Shown here: piece by piece, positions 1 to 7,055 of the stretch
Position numbering within the stretch: the first letter of the stretch is position 1
How the letters are laid out: every line of letters begins with the position of its first letter
DNA from: Tangfeifania sp.
GTDB taxonomy: Bacteria > Bacteroidota > Bacteroidia > Bacteroidales > Prolixibacteraceae
Reading direction: 5' to 3'
DNA: 11,524 bases
NCBI GenBank assembly: GCA_018400515.1
Contig: JAGYMR010000068.1
Location: 1-11,524, forward strand
Position numbers and translations under genes: made by a program
Notes under the pieces: generated by a model
Databases searched by the model: none
Told to the model about the DNA's origin: nothing
What the model saw: only the letters and a program-made list of their open reading frames with translations

Positions 1-1
1 G

Positions 2-1561
2 ATCGTGAATGGGGTGTGGTATTACAGCGAACAAACCTGGTGGGGCTGGTCTGCTCACCTGACCATGCAAAAAGCCCCCCACGGACTGCCCGATGCGGAG
101 GAACCGGTCATTGATCTCGGCGTGGGGGAAATGACCAGCATTCTCTCGTGGACCTGGTTTTTGTTCAGGGATGCGTTTGATAACATTCATCCCCTTATTG
201 CGCGGCGACTGAAAGATGAGATCATGAGAAAAGCGGTGACCCCCTTTTTTGAAAGAGACGATTTCTGGTGGATGGGACTGGAGGATGCCCGGGGCATCAA
301 TAACTGGAATCCATGGACCAACCACAACATGCTGACGGCAGTCCTTCTTTTGGTCGATGATCCGGAAAGGAGAACTGAAGGGGTTCAGAAGGTGGTGCGT
401 TCCCTGGATGTTTTTCTGAATGTTTATCCGGAAGACGGGGGATGCGATGAGGGACCCTCCTACTGGGGCAGGGCAGGAGCATCGCTGTACCAGTGTCTTG
501 ACCTGCTGAAAAGAGCAACCGGCGGAAAATTTGATGTGTTTGACCATCCCCTCATTCAAAACATGGGAACTTATATTTACAAGGCATACATCGATTACCC
601 CTATTTTATCAATTTTGCAGATGCGGATGCCACTACCGGCAGCCGCCCCCAGATCATCTACTGCTATGGGAAAGCCATTGGTGATCCCACGATGAAAAAA
701 TTCGGCGCTTTCCTGGCTCAAAAACAGGGCTGGGGTGAAGAGCCGCCCGGGGGAAAGGTCGATGAGCAGATCATGCAGCTGATGCACCTGAAGGAGATAG
801 AAAATGCCCGGGCGGAAAATGCTTTGATCCCCGATTTTTGGCTGCCTGACATCGAGGTGGCCGGGGCCCGCGATCGGGAAGGGGTTCCCAAAGGTTTCTT
901 TTTTGCTGCCAAAGGGGGGCATAATGCAGAGAGTCATAATCATAACGATCTGGGAAACTGTGTGATGTATTTTAATGGGCGCCCCTGCCTCATCGACATC
1001 GGCCGGGAAACCTATACAGCAAAAACCTTTAGCAGCCGCCGCTATGAGATATGGACCATGCAGTCGCAGTACCACAACCTGCCCCGGATTAACGGGGTGG
1101 ATCAGATGCCCGGCGGCCGTTTCAGGGCCATCAATACCTCTTTTGAGGCCCGTTCGAAAAGCGCCGTGTTTTCAACCGACATTGCCTGTGCCTATCCGGA
1201 TGAGGCTGCCGTGAAGAAATGGGTACGGACCTATCGGCTTGACCGGGGCAAACGGTTCACAATCCGCGATGAATATGAACTGAAAAGCGTGAAAGATGCC
1301 CCGACCACCCTTAATTTTGTAACGTGCTGTAAAGTGGTTGAACGGAAAGACGGGGTTTTGCACCTGGAAGGGGATGGGTATAAGCTGGAAATGAAATACA
1401 ATTCCCAGGCACTCACCCCGCGGATCGAATATAAGGAGGTCACCGACCGGCAGCTCCGCCGCTACTGGCCCGGGGGCATTTACCGGATTATATTTGCATT
1501 CAGCAGCCCGGAGGAGAAAGGAGAAAGCGAGATTGTCATAACCGAAAAGAGAGTGCAATAA
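2..1561 (+). CDS. Heparinase II/III-family polysaccharide lyase, 5'-truncated
   Basis: The reading frame is open to the left edge, so the gene starts outside the window; the GTG at 5 is probably an internal Val codon. About 519 residues remain, whereas family members are usually 600-800 aa with a signal peptide. Residue numbers count from base 5. The first part, rich in Trp and Asn (including NNWNPWTNHN near residue 99), resembles the alpha/alpha-toroid domain. The segment ESHNHNDLG at residues 309-317, followed by a Gly-Arg-Pro and an Ile-Asp-Ile-Gly stretch, is the hallmark start of the heparinase II/III beta-sandwich domain. The family eliminates uronic-acid-containing glycans (heparinoid, alginate-like or related) in the periplasm or outside the cell. 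The exact substrate or PL family cannot be read here. No susC/susD or sulfatase gene follows, so any utilisation locus would lie upstream. Confidence 0.85.
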   Translation: MVNGVWYYSEQTWWGWSAHLTMQKAPHGLPDAEEPVIDLGVGEMTSILSWTWFLFRDAFDNIHPLIARRLKDEIMRKAVTPFFERDDFWWMGLEDARGINNWNPWTNHNMLTAVLLLVDDPERRTEGVQKVVRSLDVFLNVYPEDGGCDEGPSYWGRAGASLYQCLDLLKRATGGKFDVFDHPLIQNMGTYIYKAYIDYPYFINFADADATTGSRPQIIYCYGKAIGDPTMKKFGAFLAQKQGWGEEPPGGKVDEQIMQLMHLKEIENARAENALIPDFWLPDIEVAGARDREGVPKGFFFAAKGGHNAESHNHNDLGNCVMYFNGRPCLIDIGRETYTAKTFSSRRYEIWTMQSQYHNLPRINGVDQMPGGRFRAINTSFEARSKSAVFSTDIACAYPDEAAVKKWVRTYRLDRGKRFTIRDEYELKSVKDAPTTLNFVTCCKVVERKDGVLHLEGDGYKLEMKYNSQALTPRIEYKEVTDRQLRRYWPGGIYRIIFAFSSPEEKGESEIVITEKRVQ

Positions 1562-1599
1562 TTTTAGAAAAATCCCCGTCGCTCAAAATTTATTTAATT

Positions 1600-1649
1600 C
1601 CTTCCCCGAAAAAAATGACTTATCCGGGAAGGCTGGCCATCGCTTTTTT
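1600..1649 (+). terminator. Possible terminator hairpin after the lyase gene
   Basis: CCTTCCC at 1600-1606 pairs perfectly with GGGAAGG at 1626-1632 (7 bp, 19-nt loop). A run of six T lies at 1644-1649, but 11 nt separate stem and T-run, which is long for a classical intrinsic terminator. It sits 39 nt after the lyase stop codon, where a terminator would be expected. Weak call. Confidence 0.25.
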
Positions 1650-1743
1650 ATGTGCCGCGGGATATATATCCGGAAAAAGGGCAGCCGGCTGATGCCAAAA
1701 GCAGGCACAATTCGTGAAATTTCCGGGTTAACCTGGCCCGTTT

Positions 1744-1774
1744 TTTGATCCCTTGTATTTTTCAGTTAAATTTG
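1744..1774 (+). promoter_or_regulatory. Bacteroidota consensus promoter for the TPR gene
   Basis: TTTG at 1744-1747 is followed after exactly 19 nt by TAAATTTG at 1767-1774, a full match to the -33 TTTG / -7 TAnnTTTG consensus of the Bacteroidota primary sigma factor. Transcription would begin near 1780, giving a very short leader (about 10 nt) before the ATG at 1789. The T-run that supplies the -33 box directly follows a small CGGG/CCCG dyad. Confidence 0.7.
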
Positions 1775-1788
1775 GATAAGAAAATTGT

Positions 1789-4017
1789 ATGACGGAGAAA
1801 GAGATAAAAACGGCCTTTTCTGAAATTACCCGGGCGGTCGCAGCGCGTAAACTGAAGCCTGCTTTTGATCACCTGGAGCAGTTAATCAGGGAGAATAACC
1901 TCGGGATGTACCTCGATGAATACCGCAACCTGGAAGAGACCTACCATTATATGCTGAAATACACCGTGGAAGGGATCAGGGATCCGGAAAGGCAAAAAAT
2001 TTACCGGAAGTTGATCGTTTCCGTATTTGAGCTGGCAGACAACGTGAATGAAGCCTTGCGTTTCCGGTTTTCATCATCGGTAACCTATGAGATGAAACGG
2101 GGATTTTCCGAACGGTTCATTCAGAACTTTGACACATTTTCTGCCGAATTGGAAGATTGCTACCTTCAGGATGAAAAATCGTCACATGACCCTGAAAAAG
2201 GAGCAGTCGATCCCGGACAATTGGCAGCATCCCGCGATTACCAGAAAAAAATGTTCCGGCTTTTTTATCATTTATGGTTTTCGGATAAACTGGATGATGC
2301 TGCCTTTGAATTTCTGAAGGATTTTTTTTCGAATGCACTTCATTCCGCCGTATACAGGGCACTGGCCGTTTCCGGCCTTACCCTCAGTCTCCAGCGGTTT
2401 TTCGATAAAAGGAAATTTTCATTGCTTTTCGAAGCCTATAATGCCGAAAACGGGGAAGTGAACCAACGGGCCCTGGTCGGACTGCTGGTTAATCTATACA
2501 AGTACGACGCCCGGCTGCCTTTTTATGCCGGAATAACCGGGCGGCTGAAAATATTAAATGAAGACCCCTCCTTTAAAAAGAACCTGGAACAGATCATTGT
2601 CCAATTTATCCGGAGTAAAGAAACCGAAGAAATTCAGCGAAAGATCAGGGATGAGATCATTCCGGAAATGATCCGGATAAGCCCCAACCTGAAGGATAAA
2701 ATGAACCTCGACAGCCTGATGGAAGAGGGACTGGGGGAAGATAAAAATCCGGAGTGGGAGGAGATCTTTAAGGATTCGCCGGGATTAATGGATAAAATGG
2801 AGGAGTTTTCGGAATTGCAGATGGAGGGGGCCGACGTTTTTATGGGATCCTTTTCGATGCTGAAATCATTTCCCTTTTTCCACCAGGTAGTCAATTGGTT
2901 TATACCCTTTTTCCCGCGAAATCCCTCCATCGCAAATGCAGTCGACCTGTCCGACAATGCCAACCGGCGTTTTGTGGAAACAGTAGACAGCGCACCTGTG
3001 CTTTGTAACTCCGATAAATATTCCTTCTGTTTCAGCATCCAGAACCTTCCTTCGGAGAACAGGGAGTTTCTGGCACAGGGGATGAAGGCCGAAATGGATC
3101 AGCTGAATGAGATCGAAAATGAGGAGGCCCTGATCACCCGGGGAAGAAAAAATGAATTCATTTCAAATCAGTACATTCAGGACCTTTACCGGTTCTATAA
3201 ATTACATCCGGGGAAAGCCGATTTTGAAGACATCTTTCTCTGGCGGTTCGATTTTCATAATAAAATGGCCCTGGGGGACATTCTGAAAGAGGATCCGAAA
3301 GTATTGCGGAACATCGCCGAGTATTATTTTGCCAAAAACCATTTTGAAGAGGCGGCCGAGATCTACCTGTTTCTTCTGGAAGAACAGCAGAACGGGGAAC
3401 TTTACCAAAAGGTGGCTTTCTGTTTCCAGAAAACGGGCGATTTTGAAAAGGCCCTGGATGCCTACAAAAAAGCGGAACTCTACGAGCTGAACAGGCTCTG
3501 GAACCTTAAGAAGATTGCCCTGTGCTACCGGAACCTGAAACAACCCGCAAAGGCGCTTGAATATTACAAGGAGGCTGAAAAGCTGGATCCTGACAGTCTG
3601 AACAACCAGTTAAACATCGGGCATTGTTACCTGGAGCTGAATAAATTCGGGGAAGCCCTGAAATGCTTTTTTAAGGTGGAATACCTGGCTCCCGGCAATA
3701 AAAAGGTCTGGAGGCCCATTGGCTGGTGCTCTTTCCTTTCCGGTAAAAAAGCGCAGGCCGAGAAGTATTTCCTGAAGCTGATGGACGACGAACCCAATAA
3801 ACATGACTTTATGAACATGGGGCATGTGCAGTGGAGCCTGGGAAACAGGAAAAAAGCGCTGGAGTATTATAAGAGATCCATTTCGGAAACCGGCTTCTCC
3901 CAGGCAGAATTTCTGGAGATTTTTGACGAAGACCTTCCGCATTTGCTGAACCAGGGAGTTGACAGCGAAGATGTGCCCATTATGCTGGATCAGCTGCGGT
4001 ACTTTCTGGAGGAGTAA
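1789..4017 (+). CDS. Large cytoplasmic tetratricopeptide-repeat protein, function unknown
   Basis: This 742-aa protein has no signal peptide and no membrane segment, so it is probably cytoplasmic. The C-terminal third (about residues 507-705) contains roughly six degenerate TPR units, with recurring pattern such as GDFEKALDAYKKAE, PAKALEYYKEAEKLDPDS, NKFGEALKCFFKVEYLAPGN and GNRKKALEYYKRSI. The N-terminal 500 residues are mostly helical and highly charged, with no domain I recognise. They are interrupted near residues 383-425 by a less charged segment containing LCNSDKYSFCFSIQNLP, which may be a separate small fold. TPRs normally act as protein-binding scaffolds; no partner can be inferred from the neighbours. 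The start ATG sits directly behind a consensus promoter. The gene appears monocistronic or co-transcribed with the secreted protein downstream. Confidence 0.85.
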   Translation: MTEKEIKTAFSEITRAVAARKLKPAFDHLEQLIRENNLGMYLDEYRNLEETYHYMLKYTVEGIRDPERQKIYRKLIVSVFELADNVNEALRFRFSSSVTYEMKRGFSERFIQNFDTFSAELEDCYLQDEKSSHDPEKGAVDPGQLAASRDYQKKMFRLFYHLWFSDKLDDAAFEFLKDFFSNALHSAVYRALAVSGLTLSLQRFFDKRKFSLLFEAYNAENGEVNQRALVGLLVNLYKYDARLPFYAGITGRLKILNEDPSFKKNLEQIIVQFIRSKETEEIQRKIRDEIIPEMIRISPNLKDKMNLDSLMEEGLGEDKNPEWEEIFKDSPGLMDKMEEFSELQMEGADVFMGSFSMLKSFPFFHQVVNWFIPFFPRNPSIANAVDLSDNANRRFVETVDSAPVLCNSDKYSFCFSIQNLPSENREFLAQGMKAEMDQLNEIENEEALITRGRKNEFISNQYIQDLYRFYKLHPGKADFEDIFLWRFDFHNKMALGDILKEDPKVLRNIAEYYFAKNHFEEAAEIYLFLLEEQQNGELYQKVAFCFQKTGDFEKALDAYKKAELYELNRLWNLKKIALCYRNLKQPAKALEYYKEAEKLDPDSLNNQLNIGHCYLELNKFGEALKCFFKVEYLAPGNKKVWRPIGWCSFLSGKKAQAEKYFLKLMDDEPNKHDFMNMGHVQWSLGNRKKALEYYKRSISETGFSQAEFLEIFDEDLPHLLNQGVDSEDVPIMLDQLRYFLEE

Positions 4018-4095
4018 ACAGGCGGGCGATTCATTTATGATTTATAATTCTTTTGTTTGTAAAGCATGTTCGTTTCATTTAACGGAAATCAGGTG

Positions 4096-4971
4096 ATGCG
4101 CAAGGCAGTTTTCATTTTGCTTTTCATTCTCTTTTTTTGTTCCGCCAGGAGTCAGCTGGTGGAGGTGCAGGCCAACTATACCAGTGCAGGCGATGTCGAT
4201 TTTGTGGCTTACAACCATTCGACCGCTCCGCTGTTTCTGAAGGTCGATTTTGCGGATCTGCAAAACACCACGTTTAACGAGCCGCTGCCCTATGTGAAAC
4301 GGATCGAACCGGGGTTTAACCGGTTGTTTACGTTGCTGCGTGACATGGACGGCGGGGTTCCCCGCTTCCATTATCAAACCGCTTATTTCCGTTCGGATCC
4401 CCTGGGGATCGTTGATCTGGAGTTTCCCTACCTGATCCCCCTGGCGCCCGGAACCACTGCCCGTCTCTTCGATGTGAAAAGCATCCGGGGTTTCTGGGGT
4501 TCCGGGGAGCCTGAATCGTGGGTGGCTACCGGCTTCCGCGTGGAGCCCGGAGACCCGGTGTATGCCACCCGCAACGGGATGGTGGTGGAAATTGCCGGAC
4601 AGGCGCGCACAAGCGACCCCCAACATTGGTACCATACCTGGAATAACACCGTGACCCTCCTGCAACCCGACGGAACCCTCATCTGTTACCGGAATGTGGT
4701 GGACAAAAAAGGAACCCTGAAAGTGGGGGAAAAGGTTTTTGCGGGACAGGTGATCGGGGAAGTTGCTTCCAACGCAACCCGACTGATTCTCCTGGTTTAT
4801 CAAAACAGCATTGAAACGGACGAGCTCCGGTTTATTATCCCGCAGTTTGTTACGGGCGAAAATCAAACAGGCCTGCTCATCACCGCCCGTGACTACCCCG
4901 TCATCCATCCCGAAGCGGTCAGGGGAAAAGAGATGACCCGCCGGGAGCGGCGAAAAATCCTGAAAAAGTGA
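4096..4971 (+). CDS. Secreted LytM/M23-like protein with degenerate active site
   Basis: I prefer the ATG at 4096 because it gives a textbook signal peptide (MRKAVFILLFILFFCSARS, then Q). The in-frame ATG at 4066 would add 10 polar residues in front. Residue numbers are from 4096. The C-terminal half follows a LytM/M23 trace: ATGFRVEPGDPVYATRNGMV (144-163) matches the HxGxD-xxxxG-tPVyA-xxxG segment, VTLLQPDGTLICYRN (186-200) matches the central strands, and VGEKVFAGQVIGEV (210-223) matches the VkxGqxVkxGqxIG turn. The metal/catalytic positions appear replaced: first His by Ala144, Asp by Arg148, the YxH His by Asn200, and the HLH motif by RLI (229-231). It probably binds cell wall or regulates another hydrolase rather than cutting, as EnvC and NlpD do. 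The C-terminus is strongly basic. The first 125 residues are an uncharacterised beta-rich region. Confidence 0.65.
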   Translation: MRKAVFILLFILFFCSARSQLVEVQANYTSAGDVDFVAYNHSTAPLFLKVDFADLQNTTFNEPLPYVKRIEPGFNRLFTLLRDMDGGVPRFHYQTAYFRSDPLGIVDLEFPYLIPLAPGTTARLFDVKSIRGFWGSGEPESWVATGFRVEPGDPVYATRNGMVVEIAGQARTSDPQHWYHTWNNTVTLLQPDGTLICYRNVVDKKGTLKVGEKVFAGQVIGEVASNATRLILLVYQNSIETDELRFIIPQFVTGENQTGLLITARDYPVIHPEAVRGKEMTRRERRKILKK

Positions 4972-4992
4972 TTCCCCCGGGGCCCCCTTTTT
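4963..4992 (+). terminator. Possible terminator at the end of the LytM-like gene
   Basis: AAAAAG (4963-4968, inside the last codons) can pair with CTTTTT (4987-4992) around a very G/C-rich centre made of C5, G4 and C5 runs. An A-rich arm, G/C core and T-run is terminator-like and could work in both directions, but the core has too little loop to form one clean stem. It stands at the correct place, between this gene and the promoter of the next operon. Confidence 0.25.
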
Positions 4993-5079
4993 ACTGAATT
5001 TCATTTGCCGCCACTGTAATGGACGGATAGAAACAGGAGGAATAATCCGTTTCCTGTAACTTCCTTGTTTTGTAAAAAG

Positions 5080-5139
5080 ATGAAACGAGCCATAAGAAAA
5101 ATTTCACACACAGGGGAATGTTTTTTTGGCGAGTTTCAT
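5080..5139. promoter_or_regulatory. Long imperfect hairpin in the intergenic region before tetR
   Basis: ATGAAACGAGCC at 5080-5091 pairs with GGCGAGTTTCAT at 5128-5139 as a 7-bp and a 3-bp helix separated by a tandem GA/GA step, with a 36-nt loop. It lies upstream of the tetR promoter and would not be in the tetR transcript, so it is either a DNA element, the end of a transcript from upstream, or chance. The rest of 4972-5175 shows only a 6-bp dyad (ACGGAT 5023-5028 / ATCCGT 5045-5050) and no convincing ORF on either strand. Confidence 0.3.
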
Positions 5140-5175
5140 GTGTTACCATTAAAAAAACAATTATAAATACATAAA

Positions 5176-5217
5176 AAATATACGTTATTTGTTTTATTGT
5201 ATTAAAATCGTATATTT
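5176..5217. promoter_or_regulatory. Inverted repeat over the tetR promoter, candidate operator
   Basis: AAATATACG (5176-5184) and CGTATATTT (5209-5217) are perfect 9-bp inverted arms separated by 24 nt. The right arm covers the -7 box and the -33 box lies between the arms. Arm centres are 33 bp apart, about three helical turns, so two protein dimers or a looped complex could bind on one face. The position fits autoregulation by the TetR-type protein encoded just downstream; binding itself is inference. A/T-richness makes a chance repeat possible. Confidence 0.4.
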
Positions 5218-5218
5218 G
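5188..5218 (+). promoter_or_regulatory. Bacteroidota consensus promoter of the tetR-led operon
   Basis: TTTG at 5188-5191, a 19-nt spacer and TATATTTG at 5211-5218 match the Bacteroidota TTTG / TAnnTTTG promoter perfectly. The start site would be near 5224, giving a leader of about 15 nt before the ATG at 5239. No equally good promoter was found inside the downstream cluster, so this one could drive all six genes. Confidence 0.75.
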
Positions 5219-5238
5219 TACTATAAAAGTAATTTTAT

Positions 5239-5835
5239 ATGGCCGAACAGGAAGTGAATTCAAAATACACGGACATTGTTAAAACCGCCCGCGGACTTTT
5301 CTGGAAGCACGGGGTCAGCAGGGTAACTGTTGAAGAGATTTGCAGGGAGGCGAATGTCAGTAAGATGACCTTTTATCGTTTTTTCCCGAATAAGGTTGCC
5401 CTGGGGAAGAAGGTGATTGATGACATCATGGATGAAAATACCGGGAAGTTCCGTGAAATAATGAAGGAGGACGCCCCTTTTGAAGAAAAGATCAAAAGGC
5501 TCCTGAAGCTGAAGTTGGAAGGGACCAGGGAGATCAGTGCCGAACTGGTAAACGATATTTATAAGAACAAGCGGCTGGGGTTGCACCATCACTGGCAGCA
5601 GCGGGCAGAGGAGATTACGGCGGAAGCGCTGCGCAGTTTTAAGGAGGCCCAGGAAAAAGGAGCCATTCGGAAGGATCTGAAAATAGAGTTTCTTTTTTAT
5701 TTCAGCACCAACATTGCGGGGATGCTTACGGACAAAAAGTTGTTATCCATGTTTGACAGCGTACAGGATTTGATCATGGAGCTGGTTAATCTGATATTTT
5801 ACGGAATATTTCCACCGGGGGAGAAAGAGAGGTGA
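5239..5835 (+). CDS. TetR/AcrR-family transcriptional regulator
   Basis: This 198-aa protein has the usual TetR length. Residues 10-56 form the N-terminal DNA-binding domain, with the helix-turn-helix TVEEICREANVSKMTFYRFF at about 30-49 and the typical FPNK that follows. The remainder is a helical ligand-binding/dimerisation domain too divergent to predict a ligand; HHHW at 116-119 is a noticeable His/Trp cluster. It is the first gene of the cluster: its TGA ends at 5835 and the beta-barrel gene starts at 5840. It therefore probably represses its own operon and responds to a lipophilic molecule or envelope state, as TetR proteins beside transporters often do. The ligand role is inferred from position, not sequence. 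Confidence 0.9.
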   Translation: MAEQEVNSKYTDIVKTARGLFWKHGVSRVTVEEICREANVSKMTFYRFFPNKVALGKKVIDDIMDENTGKFREIMKEDAPFEEKIKRLLKLKLEGTREISAELVNDIYKNKRLGLHHHWQQRAEEITAEALRSFKEAQEKGAIRKDLKIEFLFYFSTNIAGMLTDKKLLSMFDSVQDLIMELVNLIFYGIFPPGEKER

Positions 5836-5839
5836 AAGG

Positions 5840-7009
5840 ATGCGAAAAACAGGAAAAATAATTGCAGCCTCCTTTTTGTTCCTCTTTTATATTGTAGAAA
5901 GGGGGATAGCACAGGACAGGGAGCCGGAAAAGGGAGCTGCTTTTTCTCTTCATGGGCAGTTGTCGGGGTGGGAGCATTTGAACACCAACAATGTTTATCC
6001 CCTCCTGAGCGGGGGGCGCTACATTCCCCGCTTGTATTTTGAAAAGCCGTTGAAAGGGCAGGGGCTGTTCGATATAGAGGCCTCGGCAAACCTGTATGGT
6101 CAAATGGGATGGGATCCCCCGGATCGTTTTTCATTTGACGGGAAGGTCAAGCCCTACAGGTTTTGGGTCCGCTATTCGACACGTCAGTTAGAAGTGAGGG
6201 CAGGCCTGCAGAAGATCAATTTCGGATCCGCCTCGCTTTTACGCCCGCTGATGTGGTTCGACCAGGTGGATCCGCGTGATCCCCTCCGGCTTACCGACGG
6301 AGTATGGGGGCTTTTGGGGAGGTATTACTTTTTGAACAATGCCAATGTGTGGTTATGGGCGCTGATGGGCAATGAAGATCCCAAAGGATGGGAAACCATT
6401 CCTTCCAACAGAAGGATCCCGGGCTTTGGCGGCCGTTTGCAGCTACCGGTCCCCGCAGGGGAAGCGGCATTGTCTTTTCACCGGCGCCGGGCCGATGGCC
6501 GGAGAATTCCCGGTTTCGGAAATTCATTTTCTGAAATCCCGGAAAACAGGATCGGATTTGATATGAAACTGGACATAATTGCCGGGGCATGGGTCGAAGG
6601 GGTTTGGGTTAAGAAGGAGCAGGATGCAGGACTGCTTACCAATCAGGCGTTCCTCAATGCGGGCGCCGATTACACCTTTCATGTGGGGAACGGCCTCCTC
6701 GTGGTTTTTGAGCAGCTGTTGGCCGCCTACGACCGGCAGCCTTTTGAATTGGAGCGTACACTTTCCTTTTCATTGCTCAATATCTCTTATCCCATCGGGG
6801 TGTTCGATCAGCTGAGCCTGATCTCCTATTATGACTGGACCAATGATAAGGCTTATAATTTTCTGAACTGGCGGAAGCAATACAATAAAATAAGTTTGTA
6901 TTTTATGGGGTATATTAATCCCCGGGAGTACCAGATTCCCCTGCAGGGGGCCGGCGGGAATATTTTTGCCGGAAGTGGCCTGCAGGTGATGATCGTTTTT
7001 AATCATTAA
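5840..7009 (+). CDS. Predicted outer-membrane beta-barrel, DUF1302/alginate-export-like
   Basis: The 389-aa product begins with a signal peptide (hydrophobic core about 8-18, cleavage near GIAQ at 22-25). The mature part has alternating hydrophobic strands with many Trp, Tyr and Gly, ending LQVMIVFNH, as expected of an outer-membrane barrel. The segment VRAGLQKINFGSASLLRPL (119-137), then FDQVDPRDPLRL and a GLLGRYYF strand, resembles the conserved 'G-x-Q-x-I-x-W-G ... P-x-D ... DP-x-DP' block of DUF1302-type and related porin-like proteins; the match is recalled, not searched. RRIPGFG occurs twice (191-197 and 221-227). GAAAGG just before the ATG (5834-5839) overlaps the tetR stop region, suggesting translational coupling. 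In context it is a candidate outer-membrane receiver or pore for the Lol-like machinery downstream. It could alternatively be an unrelated porin. Confidence 0.65.
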   Translation: MRKTGKIIAASFLFLFYIVERGIAQDREPEKGAAFSLHGQLSGWEHLNTNNVYPLLSGGRYIPRLYFEKPLKGQGLFDIEASANLYGQMGWDPPDRFSFDGKVKPYRFWVRYSTRQLEVRAGLQKINFGSASLLRPLMWFDQVDPRDPLRLTDGVWGLLGRYYFLNNANVWLWALMGNEDPKGWETIPSNRRIPGFGGRLQLPVPAGEAALSFHRRRADGRRIPGFGNSFSEIPENRIGFDMKLDIIAGAWVEGVWVKKEQDAGLLTNQAFLNAGADYTFHVGNGLLVVFEQLLAAYDRQPFELERTLSFSLLNISYPIGVFDQLSLISYYDWTNDKAYNFLNWRKQYNKISLYFMGYINPREYQIPLQGAGGNIFAGSGLQVMIVFNH

Positions 7010-7055
7010 CGGCGGATGCGCATTGAATAAAAATTTTTCTAATCATATATAAACG

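Noticed and set aside
4075..5004. 309-codon open frame on the minus strand opposite the LytM-like gene
   Set aside because: It mirrors the real gene, has no recognisable domain, and its composition (many His, Gly, Arg, Gln) is that of an antisense shadow.
7023..7053. Possible promoter TTG-N20-TATATAAA before the ATPase gene
   Set aside because: The -7 box differs from TAnnTTTG at three positions; read-through from the tetR promoter is a simpler explanation.
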